From positions 2,984,069 through 3,048,068 of the forward strand of contig JARUPZ010000027.1 in NCBI GenBank assembly GCA_031213475.1: a DNA stretch of 64,000 bases. The letters run 5' to 3'. The first letter of the stretch is position 1, and every line of letters starts with the position of its first letter. The position numbers and the translations under genes were made by a program. Origin of the DNA: Nereocystis luetkeana (Eukaryota > Sar > Phaeophyceae > Laminariales > Laminariaceae). Positions 25,432 through 37,900 of this stretch are shown here, one piece after another. The notes below the pieces were generated by a model. It was not told where the DNA came from, did no database searches, and saw only the letters and a list, made by a program, of their open reading frames with translations.

Positions 25432-27379
25432 GTAAGGCAGCTTCCTGACGGGCAGCAGTTGCTGTCCGTGTTATTTCTCATGCGAGGCTCTGGTCTCCCG
25501 TACATCGTCTCTAGTGACGCACCTGGTACCTTTTTCCCGGTTCTTCGTTCGTCAGATTGTGGTATATAATCTTGGTCCCGCCTCCCGTGTGTCACCTGTT
25601 AAGTGGCCTGCCAAATATTACCGGCCCGTTGTTGGTCAGCTCTTGGCGCACAGCATTTTTGGTGCCGTCTCTCGCGCGTCACGCGGTGGCATACTTTGTC
25701 TTTTTGCGGCAGCTCGTGGGCCGTGGAGGTTTTTGTCCACGATAGATATGCCTCCCTAGAAGGCCACGCACGAGACGAGCGGGCCCACGGAGCTGATCTA
25801 CAGCGACGTGTAGTCTGTGCTCCTGCGAAGACGAAACTTACAATAACGTATTGGCGTTCAAGTCGTTTGCTATTGATTGACGAAGGCCGACCTCAAAACG
25901 ATGATAATATGTGGAGGCTAGCGCAGAGCTTCTGTTAGACAACCCGAGCAGCGCTGATGGTTGCGAAAATGTGGTCGCATTTGTATCTGGCGTCCTCCGG
26001 CCAACTCACGAGCAGAAGTTGCGTAATACCTGGTGCTATTGTAACAAACGCACAGCTGGCGGCGTACGTGTAGTTTGTATCAGAGCACTCGAACTCCTCT
26101 GATATGTGATGAGTTGTCACTGCGACGTCTGTCTCGGTGAGGTTTCTGGTTTAAAATTATCGATTGCCAACTCGTCAATCCTACTATTCTATTCCCTCAG
26201 CGGCACAAACAACTGTTAGCCGAACAACAATCTACGAAGTAGTAGTTGCTTCATGATATGTGTTTTCAAGTTTCAAGGAGATACGCACGATGCACGATAC
26301 ATGATATCATAGCCATAGCATTCAACCCTTGCCAGGCAATGAGTTTGCGGCACCATCGACACCGCAACAGACTATACTGCTACACAGGCGTATATCTAGT
26401 ACTTATTGTTAACAGTAGAAGGTATGCATGTACAGATGCAAATATCGATATTAACTTATACACAAAAATGTAGACAACGAATGATATTGAAAGCGTCCAT
26501 ATGGGGGGGCGAAGAGGGTGACCGAGGTGATGTGGCTATCCTCCATCAATTCGGCAAGACGGGCACTCAACGACCAGATGTAGGGCCAAATAATAGCTTG
26601 ACCGAGTCCCGTGACACAAGTAGACGGTGGCTGCTCGTGACCAGAAAATCAATCTTGTTTGCACACATTGCACTGCCTGCTCTGCCTGGAGCTTAAAACT
26701 CCCCAGTCAGAAAAGGGCTCTCCAATCAAGTTAGTCGAGATTAATATCGGCCGTGTCTGATCTCCCCGCCCCACCCTCATACGAAACTGGGGATACAGAT
26801 CGGCCATGTTTGAAACGCCAGCGTTGCAGCTCACCGTGTCTGATAACCCAGCCTCGCCCCTTCTCCCTCGAAAAGTATTGTCAGTTATCCTACACCATCA
26901 GCTATAAACCCCACCATATGATACGCTATTACCTAACGCCCCTACATTCAACTCATTTCATCCTTCCTATAAGTTCAGCGTCAAGTTCTTGGTCGCGTCT
27001 GAGATACCAGTCATACTATCTCTACCCTGTAGTTCCACAGATCAGAGAATACATCTAGACCGTGTTGGATACGCTAAGCTTCGCCCTCCTACCTCACTAC
27101 GAGTATTATTCGCCTCTGAAGCCTCCAACTTCCCCCAATCGTTGTCCCGGAAATAAGAACCCGCCAATACGGCCAATTTGATCAGTAAATATTTCTGGCT
27201 CGATCAAAACGCTTGTCGCCGACAAATTAATGCCTGACGATCCGAGTGGCAATAGAAAACCCCCAAGTACCTCCTATGTGCTAAGGGCGGCGCCCTTTTC
27301 CCACCCTCGCCGGGTGGACAAAGCCGGGACCACTCGCTTTAACGTTGATGTACACGTAGCTTGTGCAGGGTGTGAAATA

Positions 27380-27730
27380 CATCCAAGTGCGAAGGCGTGC
27401 AAAATATCCAGCGCTTCTGTTTGCCCAACTCAGTTCGACGCTTCCCTCCCCCCATCAACATTGACGAGCGAGGGTACCCCGTTCAGGAGTAGCCGGGCCT
27501 CTCTGTGGACTTATTTAGAGGCGGGTAGGCATGTGAATACAAATTGTTAAGGTCTTGTGCAACGGCGTACAAATGTCCAACGTTTTTGTCTCTGCAACTC
27601 AGTTGGACACTACCCCCCCCCATCCACAATAACGAGTGAGGGCACCCCGTCCAGGAGTAGGCCATCTCTGTGGACTTCTTCAGAGGATGGCAGGCACGCG
27701 AACTCAGATTTCGAAGATCTTGCCTACTAC
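27380..27730. repeat. Two-copy tandem duplication, about 165-bp unit
   Basis: Both copies share AACTCAGTT, a C-rich tract, GAGGGNACCCCGT, CAGGAGTAG and then TCTCTGTGGACTT (at 27500 and 27665). The copies are diverged by many substitutions, so this is an old duplication. Minus-strand frames across it are shadows. Confidence 0.75.
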
Positions 27731-28559
27731 TAACAGTAAGCACTCAGTGTCCACGTCAGAAGCGTTGGGAAACATCTACAAGTCCGTTTCCAGCGCTCTC
27801 CACGGTTCGTGGAATCTGGCAGGCAACCTTGCTAGAAGTTGGCTTCGTGGCCGTTTTAACCGTCGGCCTCCGCAATATATGGTGTGTTTTGTTAATCCGA
27901 TGCAGAAACGGCCACGCGGCCAATGTAGTTTCCAGGTTAATGGGAGCAATTGTGCAGCAGATGCAGCGTTCTGGCATCACACGGGAGTAACCATGTTGCC
28001 TTTAGTCTGCAGATCCAAAACCGCCGTCTTAGCTTCCGAGGCTGTATGTGCCCGCCGTTACAATCGTCATGATCATCCTCTGCAGGTTTCCTGGCAACCA
28101 CGAAAAAAACCCGTGTTGTCAGCTTACAACACCCCACACGTTGCCTGTGGTTCCTGCTGCCCGATGATCACCTGGTCCGTGCCTTGTCGCGCCTCCCTCC
28201 TTTCTCCTGCATTTCTTGGAGGTGCCCATGCTCTCCAAAAAGTCTTCATCCACGCTGAAGAACTCCACAGCCACAACCACTACCGCCGATAAACTGTTGA
28301 GCACGTGTGGCGCGTGCACACACCTTTGCCGAAGATCTTGATCCATGTCTGGCATATTCGAGCACTCGCCATCACCCAGCCGCAGACATGCTCGGATGTC
28401 GACACCGAACAGCACACATCCTTACCGAAGGCCCTGGTCCATGTCGGATACATCCGGGTTTTGCCATCGTTCAGTCGCGTACGCGCTCGCATTTTGTTGT
28501 ATATTTGGCGGATGACCACGATCATTCTCGCACGCTAAAGTATGCCACGACAGTCTAAA

Positions 28560-29040
28560 GCAGAGTTCGGTCGACAGAATCGTATGCCCAGGTGAGTGTG
28601 ATAAATCGCATGTACAAGCGGGTGTCTTTATTGTGAGAAAATGTTGTAGAACGTGTTGTAGTCGTCATACCACAAACATCGTGTTCAGTCTGAAGCCGCA
28701 TTAATCCTCCAGACCAGGGTCTTCTCTTTCGCAATATTGCTGAGGCGCCCCGCGATGACTTTGAGGAACGCTTTGTCGGCGTCCACTGCCAGGGAGATAC
28801 CTCAGTAGTAACCACACCCCGTCCTCTAGTTAGGTTTGTGCAGTGCCTTGGTTATGACCTCCTTTCATTGTGCGGCACACTCCCTACTTTCCACATGGCG
28901 ACGATGATATCGTGGGTCTTGCCCAGGGTATCCGGTTGTCCATCAACCAGGACCTTCAGCAGTATGGTCGAGAGGCTATCGGACTTATCCACCTTGCGGT
29001 TAGTCATCTCACGTATTGTTTTTTCCACCTGATACATTGG
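28560..29040 (-). mobile_element. Decayed LINE reverse-transcriptase fragment
   Basis: Read on the minus strand, the pieces are in the order expected of a non-LTR reverse transcriptase: IREMTNRK, LLKVLVDGQPDTLGK, IIVAMWKVGSVP, then DTMFVV-like and the motif A neighbourhood YDSVDRTLL. The frame changes several times and stops interrupt it. The same arrangement is found in the larger copy at 54930-57260, so the two belong to related families. It is not functional. Confidence 0.65.
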
Positions 29041-32000
29041 CGGTACGTCGGCCTTAGTGGTTTTCTTGGGGGGGACACCATGACTTCGTGCACGATAGCC
29101 GCGTCGATGGTTGGCGACCTGATACTGAGCAGTTTATGCAATCACTTTACCCATGCCATCGAAGCTAGTATCGGGAGGAAGGGTGACTTTAGTGATCAAG
29201 CCCGCCTAGAGATTGTTATCCGCTTTCAAACCACTGTAGACCAAGATGCCATCGTCCCCTGTTCTCTCCCTTCCGCTGATTCGGCGGAAAACTACCCGAG
29301 AGGTGGATACATGAGATGACGCTGTGTGCACCTAATTTATGCTGGTCCTCGGGTGGGCCCCGCAAGGTGAGTTGCGGACGAGTCATCCGTCCGCCAGCCG
29401 CGTCAGGGTGTAATCCAGTCGGTAGGGCATTCTCGCTATTTGCACTTCGGGACGTGTAGTGTGCTCTGCGTGTGAGCGGAACATATGTTTTGGAGCGAAC
29501 ACTTATTTGTGTCGCGAGGGCCAGCGGTTAGTCTCCGTTCTCGTTATATTCGTCACGCCCATATGCTACGATCACCTTTCTGTCGGTACACCCAACCCCC
29601 CTTCGGCCGGTGTGAGATTCTGATCCCATCAAGATAAGTAGGTCATGCCGAATGGAAACCCCGCCGATCTCACCATTGAGCGCGTTAAAAAGTGTTGCTT
29701 CTCGCTAGCCTGTTCGTCTTCTGTGGAAACAAAGCTCAGGACAAATGACACCCCACCTGACTTACCTTTGAGCTTGATTCTTCCTTCCATCAGTTGGGTA
29801 TTATAGTATTCCGCCACGAGACCACCCTCACCCACTCGTTCCACGATGGAGTCGCTCGCACTGCTGGACCTACGTCGTTGGCACCCTTTCTCTGGTTGAC
29901 TCCTTCGTTTGCTTCTGAGTTAACCACGTCTACCCCACTGCCGTGAAGTAGTGCGCCCATGGGTATCTTGGAGCCCTATCACGTCACACTAAAGACCCCG
30001 CCTCGAGGATGAACTCGCTGTGACCTAGACGACCCCACCGTCGAAGGCGTATATGCGGACATTGAAGGCACCCCGAGTTTGCCAACTCTCGCCTCAGCCT
30101 TGGCAGCGCGTCTTCTGACACCTCCCTCTTTTTATCCGGCCTGCTTTCTCCTCCACTCTGTCCTCCTCCACCTGCTTCGGCTCTTACTTAGATTCCAAGG
30201 CGCTGAGACCAGTAGTCCCAACTCGCTTTGATGTCCATCCCTTCCTTATCGACTATGGTGGTTACTTACATGGGGCCTCCTAGAGTGTATTCTCCTATCA
30301 CAGGCTCCATCCTTTCCGCGACGGTGGGATGAAAGTGTTCCTGAGGCAACACTGCCGCGGACATGTTTATGGTGTGTTGTTCAATATCGCCACCGGCATG
30401 GTCCGTGCACCAGAGCGACCAAGTTCGCTACCAAGCATTGTGGCAGCCAGCACCAATGCTCTCCTCCCTAGCGCTTATCTACTCTCCGCCTCGTACCAAA
30501 CCAAACTCTCATCGTCGAGGAGCTTGCTTGCCTCCCTTTCATCATCAAGTGCTCGCGGAACAAGTCGTGTTCTTGTTGCCCAACTAAGTATGGTAGATGC
30601 AAGGCCTGGTTCTGCTCAATCACCGACGATTCTAGCGGTCGCGCGCTGTGCGTGGCATACCACTCCCCTTCGTTGCGGGACCGTCCACACATGCCGCCCC
30701 CGCACGACCAGTTGATGCGCTGGTACCCCGAGGCCGTTATCGCGCCGCTCGCACCCCGGCTGCCACCCCCATACCCACCCGACCCACCCGCCGACGAACC
30801 TGGCTTCGTCAATGGACCAACAGCGCATGGCCGTGGTCAGGGAGCAGCAGACGGGACGGGGGGGGCGCGAGGTTGGGCCACCGTAATGACAATGCCGGAC
30901 CGTCGGTGCCCAGCGCTACAACCCGACCAATGGAACGGCAAGATTAATAATTATGCATCCACGGTACATCTCCCCACGGCGTCGTCGGTGCAGCTGCGCC
31001 CAAGTCAACCTGACGAGTGCTGTCGACAATGCCAGTGAGCACGAGTGTGAGATGGGCGGGCGTGGCGTGGTCGGATCCGCTACGATGGTAACCCGCTTCC
31101 CCCGAATACCACCCGCGTCGACGCCCCCCACCTTCAACGGCTCTAGCTCCCTTAAGGGCACCTGCACAGCATGGACACCTAAAGCCCAACTACCGTTCGG
31201 CTTGCCTGTTGTTGAATCTTTAGGAAAGGAGCTCTCGATCAAGACAGCTACCGGATCGGGTCTGACAAGACATTTTTTATACCGATAAAATGATGATAAG
31301 CTGACGAGACAAGCCATCTCTCCACCGCATGGTTATGTCGAACTCCGTCAATAGCAACGCCCATCGGTACAGCTTGGGTTTGGGACCGCGGTTACGGAAC
31401 AGCCGTGTGATAACTGAGCAGCCCATGACGAGAGTGAACGATCTACTCTATTAACCAACCGAATACGGTCGGAAGTTGAAAAATCTCGGGTGGCTACAAC
31501 ACCGTCATGCACTCCTTTGGTGTGGCGATTGTGTGGAAACTCAGCTCCTCTTCTCGAACTGGACACCGTGTTGCAAAATCTGTATCTGCGTTAAATGCCA
31601 AAGGATAGAGATGCTTCTGGTCCTGCAGCCGCGTACCGCCCTATGCAGTTTTCACCATTTATGGTTCACGACTCATGAACGCAAAGAGACTTGTAACCTA
31701 CCAGTACACCTTTATCACGACCACGCTACGTACGTAAAGCTTGCCGAGCTCACGCAAACAGTGCCACTTGTATTCCCGTAGTCAGCCGGTTCCTGACTGT
31801 CGAGCGTTCGCGCCATCTTCCCTCTCTTCACGTCAGGTACACCGTTCGTAAGTTCGTTTGGTGTTGGGCATTGAAACTCAGAGCACGGTCTAAACTATAT
31901 TCGAACCAGCGGGATACTAACACCTTGAATCACAACGAAAAATCTCCCTCTGGGACTCAGTCATCACTGCCCACTCTACTTACGCATCCTAAGAACCCCC

Positions 32001-33677
32001 CCTCCCCCGGATCCATTCCTCCTGCAGATGCTCCCCCGGCAGGGTCGTTGAGGACGTCAAAAAGACAAACAGCACGTTCAAGATAACTGCAGAAAGCCTC
32101 CTATTTAACTTTAGACTCTTTGACACCCACTGACACGGTGGTGCTGGGGAACGCATTTGCCTCTTGGAAAATCTACGGGCTCTAGTTGTAACGGTGTTTA
32201 TATAGTCAATAGCTGCTGACAAGCAGCACGTGGCGTCCAAGGCATAGGCGGGGGACGGGGGGGAGTGGGAGAGTCGTGGCGTCTGTGGGGCTACCCTCGG
32301 GCATACCCACGGGTGGCTTCTGATGTGTAGGTATGCAGGTTCTTACGTGAACCGTAACGTGTGGCTGCCGCTTGGCAATGTCGCCGACTACGACGCGTAA
32401 AATGACACTCTGTTTATCTCTTTGTTAATGAACTTGGCCCATCTACCTGGCCGGGGTGATCCAGCGGTGCTGGTCCTGGACTCCTGCGGAAAGCAGGGGT
32501 CTGGACGCAGTACTGTGGATGATTGAGATATCATCGCGTGGAAACGAACCATTCACAGCACTAGATCCACACCCCTGCCCTCAGCAGAAGTCCAGGGCCA
32601 GCATCGCTGCACCACCCGGAGAGGTGGATGGACCAGGATCAACAAGAAACAAGGAAACAGAGTGCCATTTTATGCGTCGTTGTAGGCGAAGTTCCCAAGC
32701 GGCAGTTACAGGTTATGGTTCAGGTAAGAACCTGCGTGGCTACGCATCAGTAGCAAACCCGTTAGGAGGATAGTCCCCAGATGCCAAAGCGTGCGCGGTG
32801 AGGCGAATTATGAACTTATAATAAAAAAAAAATTGCGTTTTTTCGCATTAAGGAGCCACTCCGGCACTCGGGGGGCGGGGGTTTTGGTGTATTACATGTT
32901 TAGTCGAGCAAAATATGAAGAAGCAAAATCAAAAGCTACAATTTGTGCATCCCATTTCTACTGTAGTATACCTGGTACATTTCATAGGGGTGGAAGACAT
33001 GCTTTACGGAAAATGACATACCTCCCTACCTGACGGTCGGGTGTTATTGAAGTCTATCTTGAACTAGATCTTACATTCACTCCCCCATTTTTTTTGTGCA
33101 ACTGTTGGATCCTCCAAGATGCATTCGTCAACTCGCAAAATGCCTCAGAAACGAACGCTCGAAATATCACTCCGCCACCAATTAATTGGTCAACTTGAAA
33201 AACGTAGAAGTTTTTGCGCCACCGACGTTGTTTTGAACTTCGGCGTCAACGCCAACTACTCCTCATATTCCCATCAACTCAAGCCTCTCACGGAGCCCGC
33301 CTCCCGTAAGGCACGAGCGCCGCAGTGCACATACACGGGTTAGGGGCTGCAGAAGGATCACAAAAAACTGTAGTAGTAGCAGCTTCACGGGATTCAAACA
33401 CAGCCAGGCGTATTTCGTCGCAATCTACTAGTGGTACAAAAACATGGGGGCGACTTTAAAGCCCCCGCTAAGATAGACCGCAGAGGCGCAACAGGTTTGG
33501 ACCGGGAAATGTGCCGTTTCATGTAAATGGTGTTTCGTAGGCCTTTGATACACTGGATTTATAGTATTATAGCTTCTGCGGAAAAGATAATTTGACAAGA
33601 AAACATAATATGAGTATCCGCAGGGAAGGAGAACAGATTTAGCAGTACGCGGGGTAAGGGGTTGGATAATAAGGTGG

Positions 33678-34410
33678 AAGAGCTGCAGAGACAGCGAGAC
33701 GGCAAGGACTCTCTCATAGGTACTACCGATAGCAGTGTAGACCAGCAACACCGCACGACCTTCTGCGCGTAGAAACATGTGCGTAGCAGCTATAAACCAG
33801 CCATTTTTATGGGCAACGGGTTTTTGGTAGAGGCTTCTTCGGGAGTGCTTGGGAAGGAGGACTCGGCCCTTGCGGTTGGAGGTGGCAGGGTCAGGGGTAC
33901 GGAAAGCAGCAGTATAGTGGTAGCGGTAGTAGTATGTGAGGGGAGGGGTTGGAGAAGATAGAAGAACTACAGAGAGAGCAAAAATGCAGGGACTCTCTCC
34001 TAGTTACTACCGACAGCAGTATATATCAGCAACACGGCACGGCCTTCTGCGCGTTGGAGCACGCGCGCAGCAGTTATAAACCAGCCCTTTTGATGGGCAG
34101 CGTATTTTTGGCAGATGCTTCCTCGGGAGTGCTTGGGGGGGAGAGGACTGGGCCGTTACGGTTGGAGGTGGCAGGGTCGGGGGTACGGCAAAAGTAACAA
34201 TAGTAGTGGTAGTGGTAGTAGTATATGGGGGGAGGGGTTGGAGGAGGTAGGAGAACTACAGAGAGAGGAAGACGGCAGCCACTCTCTCCCAGGTACTACC
34301 GATAACAGTGTGGACCAGGAATACCGCACGGCCTTCTGTGCGTCGTAACTTGCGCGTAGTAGTTATAAGCCAGCCATTTCGATGGACAGCGGGTTATTGG
34401 TAGATGCTAC
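33678..34410. repeat. Tandem repeat, about 285-bp unit, roughly 2.5-3 copies
   Basis: Units begin at about 33678 (GAAGAGCTGCAGAGAC), 33961 (GAAGAACTACAGAGAG) and 34250 (GGAGAACTACAGAGAG), giving spacings of 283 and 289 bp. Each carries the words ACTCTCTC, GGTACTACCGAT, GGCCTTCTG, TATAAACCAGCC and, in the first two, GTTGGAGGTGGCAGGGT. The third unit is cut short where the retroelement 3'-end copy begins. The plus-strand frames here follow the repeat and are not evidence of a gene. Confidence 0.85.
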
Positions 34411-34625
34411 TTAGGGAGGGGAGTGGCCGTTTTTTGGTGGATGAGATGGAAGGGTGTTGGTTGTGGTAGTCTTCATGTGCGTCACATCGGTTTTGATTCG
34501 TCGTATGGTACTGCTGCGCTTTTGTTCTGGAGAGTTCTTCACTTTTTGTTCCTTGGCCTTTTTGGGAACACTACACATTGTCGGATGGCAAGCACAATTT
34601 TTTTTTATTCATCACTTTATTTCAT
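34411..34625 (+). mobile_element. Truncated retroelement 3'-end copy (left flank)
   Basis: This stretch (GTTTTTTGGTGGATGA, TAGTCTTCATG, TTCTGGAGAGTTCTTCACTTT, then ACATTGTCGGATGGCAAG and a T-rich tail) is repeated in inverted orientation at 39365-39545. Its last part, CACATTGTCGGRTGGCAAG, also occurs at about 39018 at the 3' end of the central retroelement in direct orientation. I read it as the 3' end of a 5'-truncated non-LTR copy. Confidence 0.6.
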
Positions 34626-34863
34626 ACTTTCCAGCTTAACTCGTAGGAGGTTCAACCCTCTGCGATCTTCCGGACAAGCCGTAGTCACAGATGTTGTCCA
34701 TTCTCCCCCCCGATTCGTGTGCCTTCATTTTTATCGCGCATAGGGTTCAGCATTCCCACTGTGTGCTGGTCGTTTTACATCGAATGTTGCTACTCGTATA
34801 ACCCACGATCTCGCGCTTTCCGCTAACAATATTTTTTTAGGCAAGAAAAAGTCCTCACCATAT

Positions 34864-34949
34864 GCACTCGGTGAGGCTCGAACACACGAAATTGATCTGA
34901 CAGCGTAGTATTAGGCACGCGGACCACCTACCAAGCCACCGGGGACGCC
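34864..34949 (-). tRNA. tRNA-like sequence, probably pseudogene or SINE head
   Basis: On the minus strand there is an A-box-like TGGCTTGGTAGG, an anticodon-arm-like GCGTG...TACGC stem, and a B-box-like TGTTCGAGCCTC in the right order and at about the right spacing. A T-run follows downstream, as at Pol III genes. The acceptor stem does not pair well and the anticodon loop has eight rather than seven bases. A functional tRNA is therefore unlikely; a degenerate tRNA or tRNA-derived SINE fits better. Confidence 0.4.
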
Positions 34950-34989
34950 GGCTTTACATTTATACGTATTGACTGGATGATATTGGGGG

Positions 34990-37900
34990 TATTCGACGAA
35001 TTGCGCCAGCTTTTTTTTCATTCTGAATAAATAGTGCCCTGCCTGCACGAGGGGGGAGCGGAGGGGGCGGAGGGAGCGGATGGAGCGGGGAGGAGTATCA
35101 GGAGCGAACCAAACAGAGAGGAGAGAGGTAGTGAGGGTAGAGAGAAGAACCGGAAACGGGAGGGCCGCGAACTGGTGGTGGAGGGGGGAGAGAAGGGAGA
35201 GAGGCGAGCCAAAGAAGTGGAGGGAGAGGAGCCGCAAAGGACGACAGGGGTCTTGAGGCAAGGATCCAACCGGAGGATCTCCCAGGGCGTCGGGGAGGAG
35301 ACCCGGGAACGGGACGCGCCCCCGGGCCTTCCTTGGCGACACCACAGGGGAAGTGGCGTACGGGGTCTGCGGTGTAACGCTACAGCTCGGGCACCGGGCG
35401 GGACGCTTCCCATGTGGGCAAGGGCTCCACGTGCTTCACGCTCGTTGTGTGGTGGAGGTCCTTGCGAGAGGCGCAGCATCGGCACCTCTCCGCTGCCCAG
35501 AAGTCAATTGCGGAGCACAACATCCAAGACGGAAAGCACTGCAGGCAGCGGTCCAAGCGGACCCGGGGCTTCGTAATCGGGCCGCGAGGATGGGAGGGGG
35601 AACCATAAGTGAAGAGGACCTTCGCAGCCGGGGGCTTTGGTACGGGTGGAACCAGAACAGCCTGGGTATAGGGCCACCACTTGATGCCGTTTCCTTGGAT
35701 GACCTGGGCCAACGTTTCGCAACCGGGAAAACAGTGCAAACGCAGTTGGCTGGCGCACACGCGCGCATTAGCATTCACGTGCTCGGCATCTCCAACCACG
35801 CTATGGGTGAGCACGCCGAACTCGCTCCTACGGGCGATCAAGCTATGGTACCTTACGCCAGCCCTGCTCCACTCACCAGACGGCCGAATCAAGAGGCGAC
35901 AGAGGTTCGCGTTGGGGGAGAGCGGGGATATGGTGCTCCTGCTCCCATGGCTGATGGCATTCACCAAGGGAGGGGACCTGAGGCGTCGGGATGCCACCCA
36001 AGAAGATTCGGAGGAGACGAAGCTCGAACGGGCGTCGTCGGCATGTCGCCACGCGGGAGGGGTCAAAGTGGCTGCTCGCAACCTGCTGGCAGAGCCACGA
36101 TCAGCTGGAAACGAAACGACGTGGAGAACACTGGAGGCCAAGTTCTCCTCTGAAGATCGCGCCGCAGTGTCCGCGGCGGCGGCTGCAGTGTTGGTGACCG
36201 CCACCGAGGTGGAAGATGGAAACGCCCCTCCGTGGCGCCCTGACGATGAGTACGCCTCCGAGGTGCTCTTCGACGTCATCAGCTCCCGCAGTGCCCTTTC
36301 AGGCCCTGGAAACGACGGTCAACGCTTTGCGCACCTGCAATCCATCATCCATACCGACTTCGGGAGGGAGGAGTTCGGAAAGGGCATGGCAGCCTTCTGG
36401 CGGAGAATCGTCGACGAGCTGGACGCGTTCCCGCCAGAATTTTGGCAGCTCTTCTTGCAGTCGAGCCTCACTGCCTTGGGGGAAAAGTGCCAGCCGGTTT
36501 GCGTGGGCATGACATGGAGGCGGCTGGCTCATCACCGCGGGGGCTATGCGCCAGTAGCGGCCGCGGTTGGAGGAGGTCAACCGAGAGGTGAGGCAGTTTG
36601 GGGTCGCCGTACCCGGAGGAGTGGATCATGTGGGACTGAGGGCTAGGACGTTACACGAAACGGGCAACTGTGTCGTTCAAACCGACTGCTCCTACGCCTT
36701 CAACACGGTTAAACGGACGGCGGTGCATGAAGAGGCGGCCAACTGTGTGGCAGCGCTCATGCCGTTTGTGGCGAAGTGCTACGGCACAAGGCCCGCCGAC
36801 GTGTATTTCCGGATGGACTCAGGGGAGACCAGGACGATCGCTTGCTCCAGCGGTGTCCAGCAAGGGGACCCCATGGGGCCTGCAATGTTCTGTCTGGCGT
36901 TGCGACCGGGGCTGAAGCGTTTCCGACAGGAGTTCGAGGGAGAAGGAGTGGAAGCCTTCGCCTACATGGACGATGTATCTCTCGGCCTTGTGGGGGTCAC
37001 GGCCAACACGGTTAGAGCTTTTGCCTTCCTCCGGCGAGAGCTAGACGACATCGGCATTGTGGTCAACCCCGCCAAGACCGTAGCACCACCACTCAAAGGA
37101 CACGTCCCGACGGCCGAGGAGATATCGCTCCTGGAGAGCGTTGACGTCCGCATCGCAGACGAAGGAGGGGTGACGGTGGTGGGTGTTCCGATCGGTTCGG
37201 ATGAATACGTGCTGGGGCGAGCAATGTAGGTAGTGAGGGATGGAGGGGCGGACCGCCTTGCGCGCTGCCTCGCTAACATGCCCGACAAACAGGCGGCGGC
37301 CGTCATCACCGTCGAACCCCTCGGGCAGCGGACGGGCTACCTCGAAAGGGCTCTGGACCCGGAGCTATCACTCGAAGCATGCCGAAGGGCCGACAACGGG
37401 GCTCAGTGGGCCTACGAAAATATCCTAGAGCTACCGGGAGCGGCGGACGAACAGTCGTTTTTCCAGAAGGGGTGCCCGGCTAGCCAACTGACTCTAAAAC
37501 CTTACCAACAAGCCTAAGCACGCCTTTCTACGGGAGCGGGAGGGTTAGGGTTGCCTTCGACAGAAGCGAGGCGAATGTCTGCCTCAATTGGGAGCAGGGT
37601 GGGCATCCTGCCGGAGGTTCTAGCAGACCTCACGGGCCCGCTAGGAGACAAGGTCAAGAGGGGTCTCCCGGATTCGAGCATCATTGCTGAGCTCGGTGGC
37701 AGCTTGCGAGAGATTAGGGACACGTGGGGTGTGACGAAGGAAGCGATGGAGGGTATCGTCCCCGAATCTTGGTTGGTATGGAGCATGGGTGCAGAGGGGG
37801 ACCTGGTCCCAGGGCCCCCTGAAGCCGACATGCTGGCTGCGCACGATGCCGTAACCACCAACTCCCGGAAGGCTCAACAGAGGTTGGGCAATCTGGTGAA

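Larger units (their letters stand above)
26110..33650. other. Repeat-rich interval without a supported gene
   Basis: I found no chain of exons with matching phases here. Recognisable contents are a LINE reverse-transcriptase fragment (28560-29040, minus), a 165-bp tandem duplication (27380-27730) and a shorter pair of about 98-bp units at 28320-28500. Long open frames around 30330-31290 are GC-rich and overlap on both strands, without domain motifs. The sequence around 32450-32520 holds a short inverted repeat (TCCTGGACTCCTGC paired imperfectly with GCAGGGGTCTGGA). Confidence 0.5.

Noticed and set aside
30329-31317. Overlapping GC-rich frames as a gene
   Set aside because: Open on both strands, no motif, no splice chain.
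35034-36279. Several long overlapping frames on both strands as possible host genes
   Set aside because: They overlap the retroelement leader, RING-like patch and RT start; the domain order and frame breaks show a decayed element.
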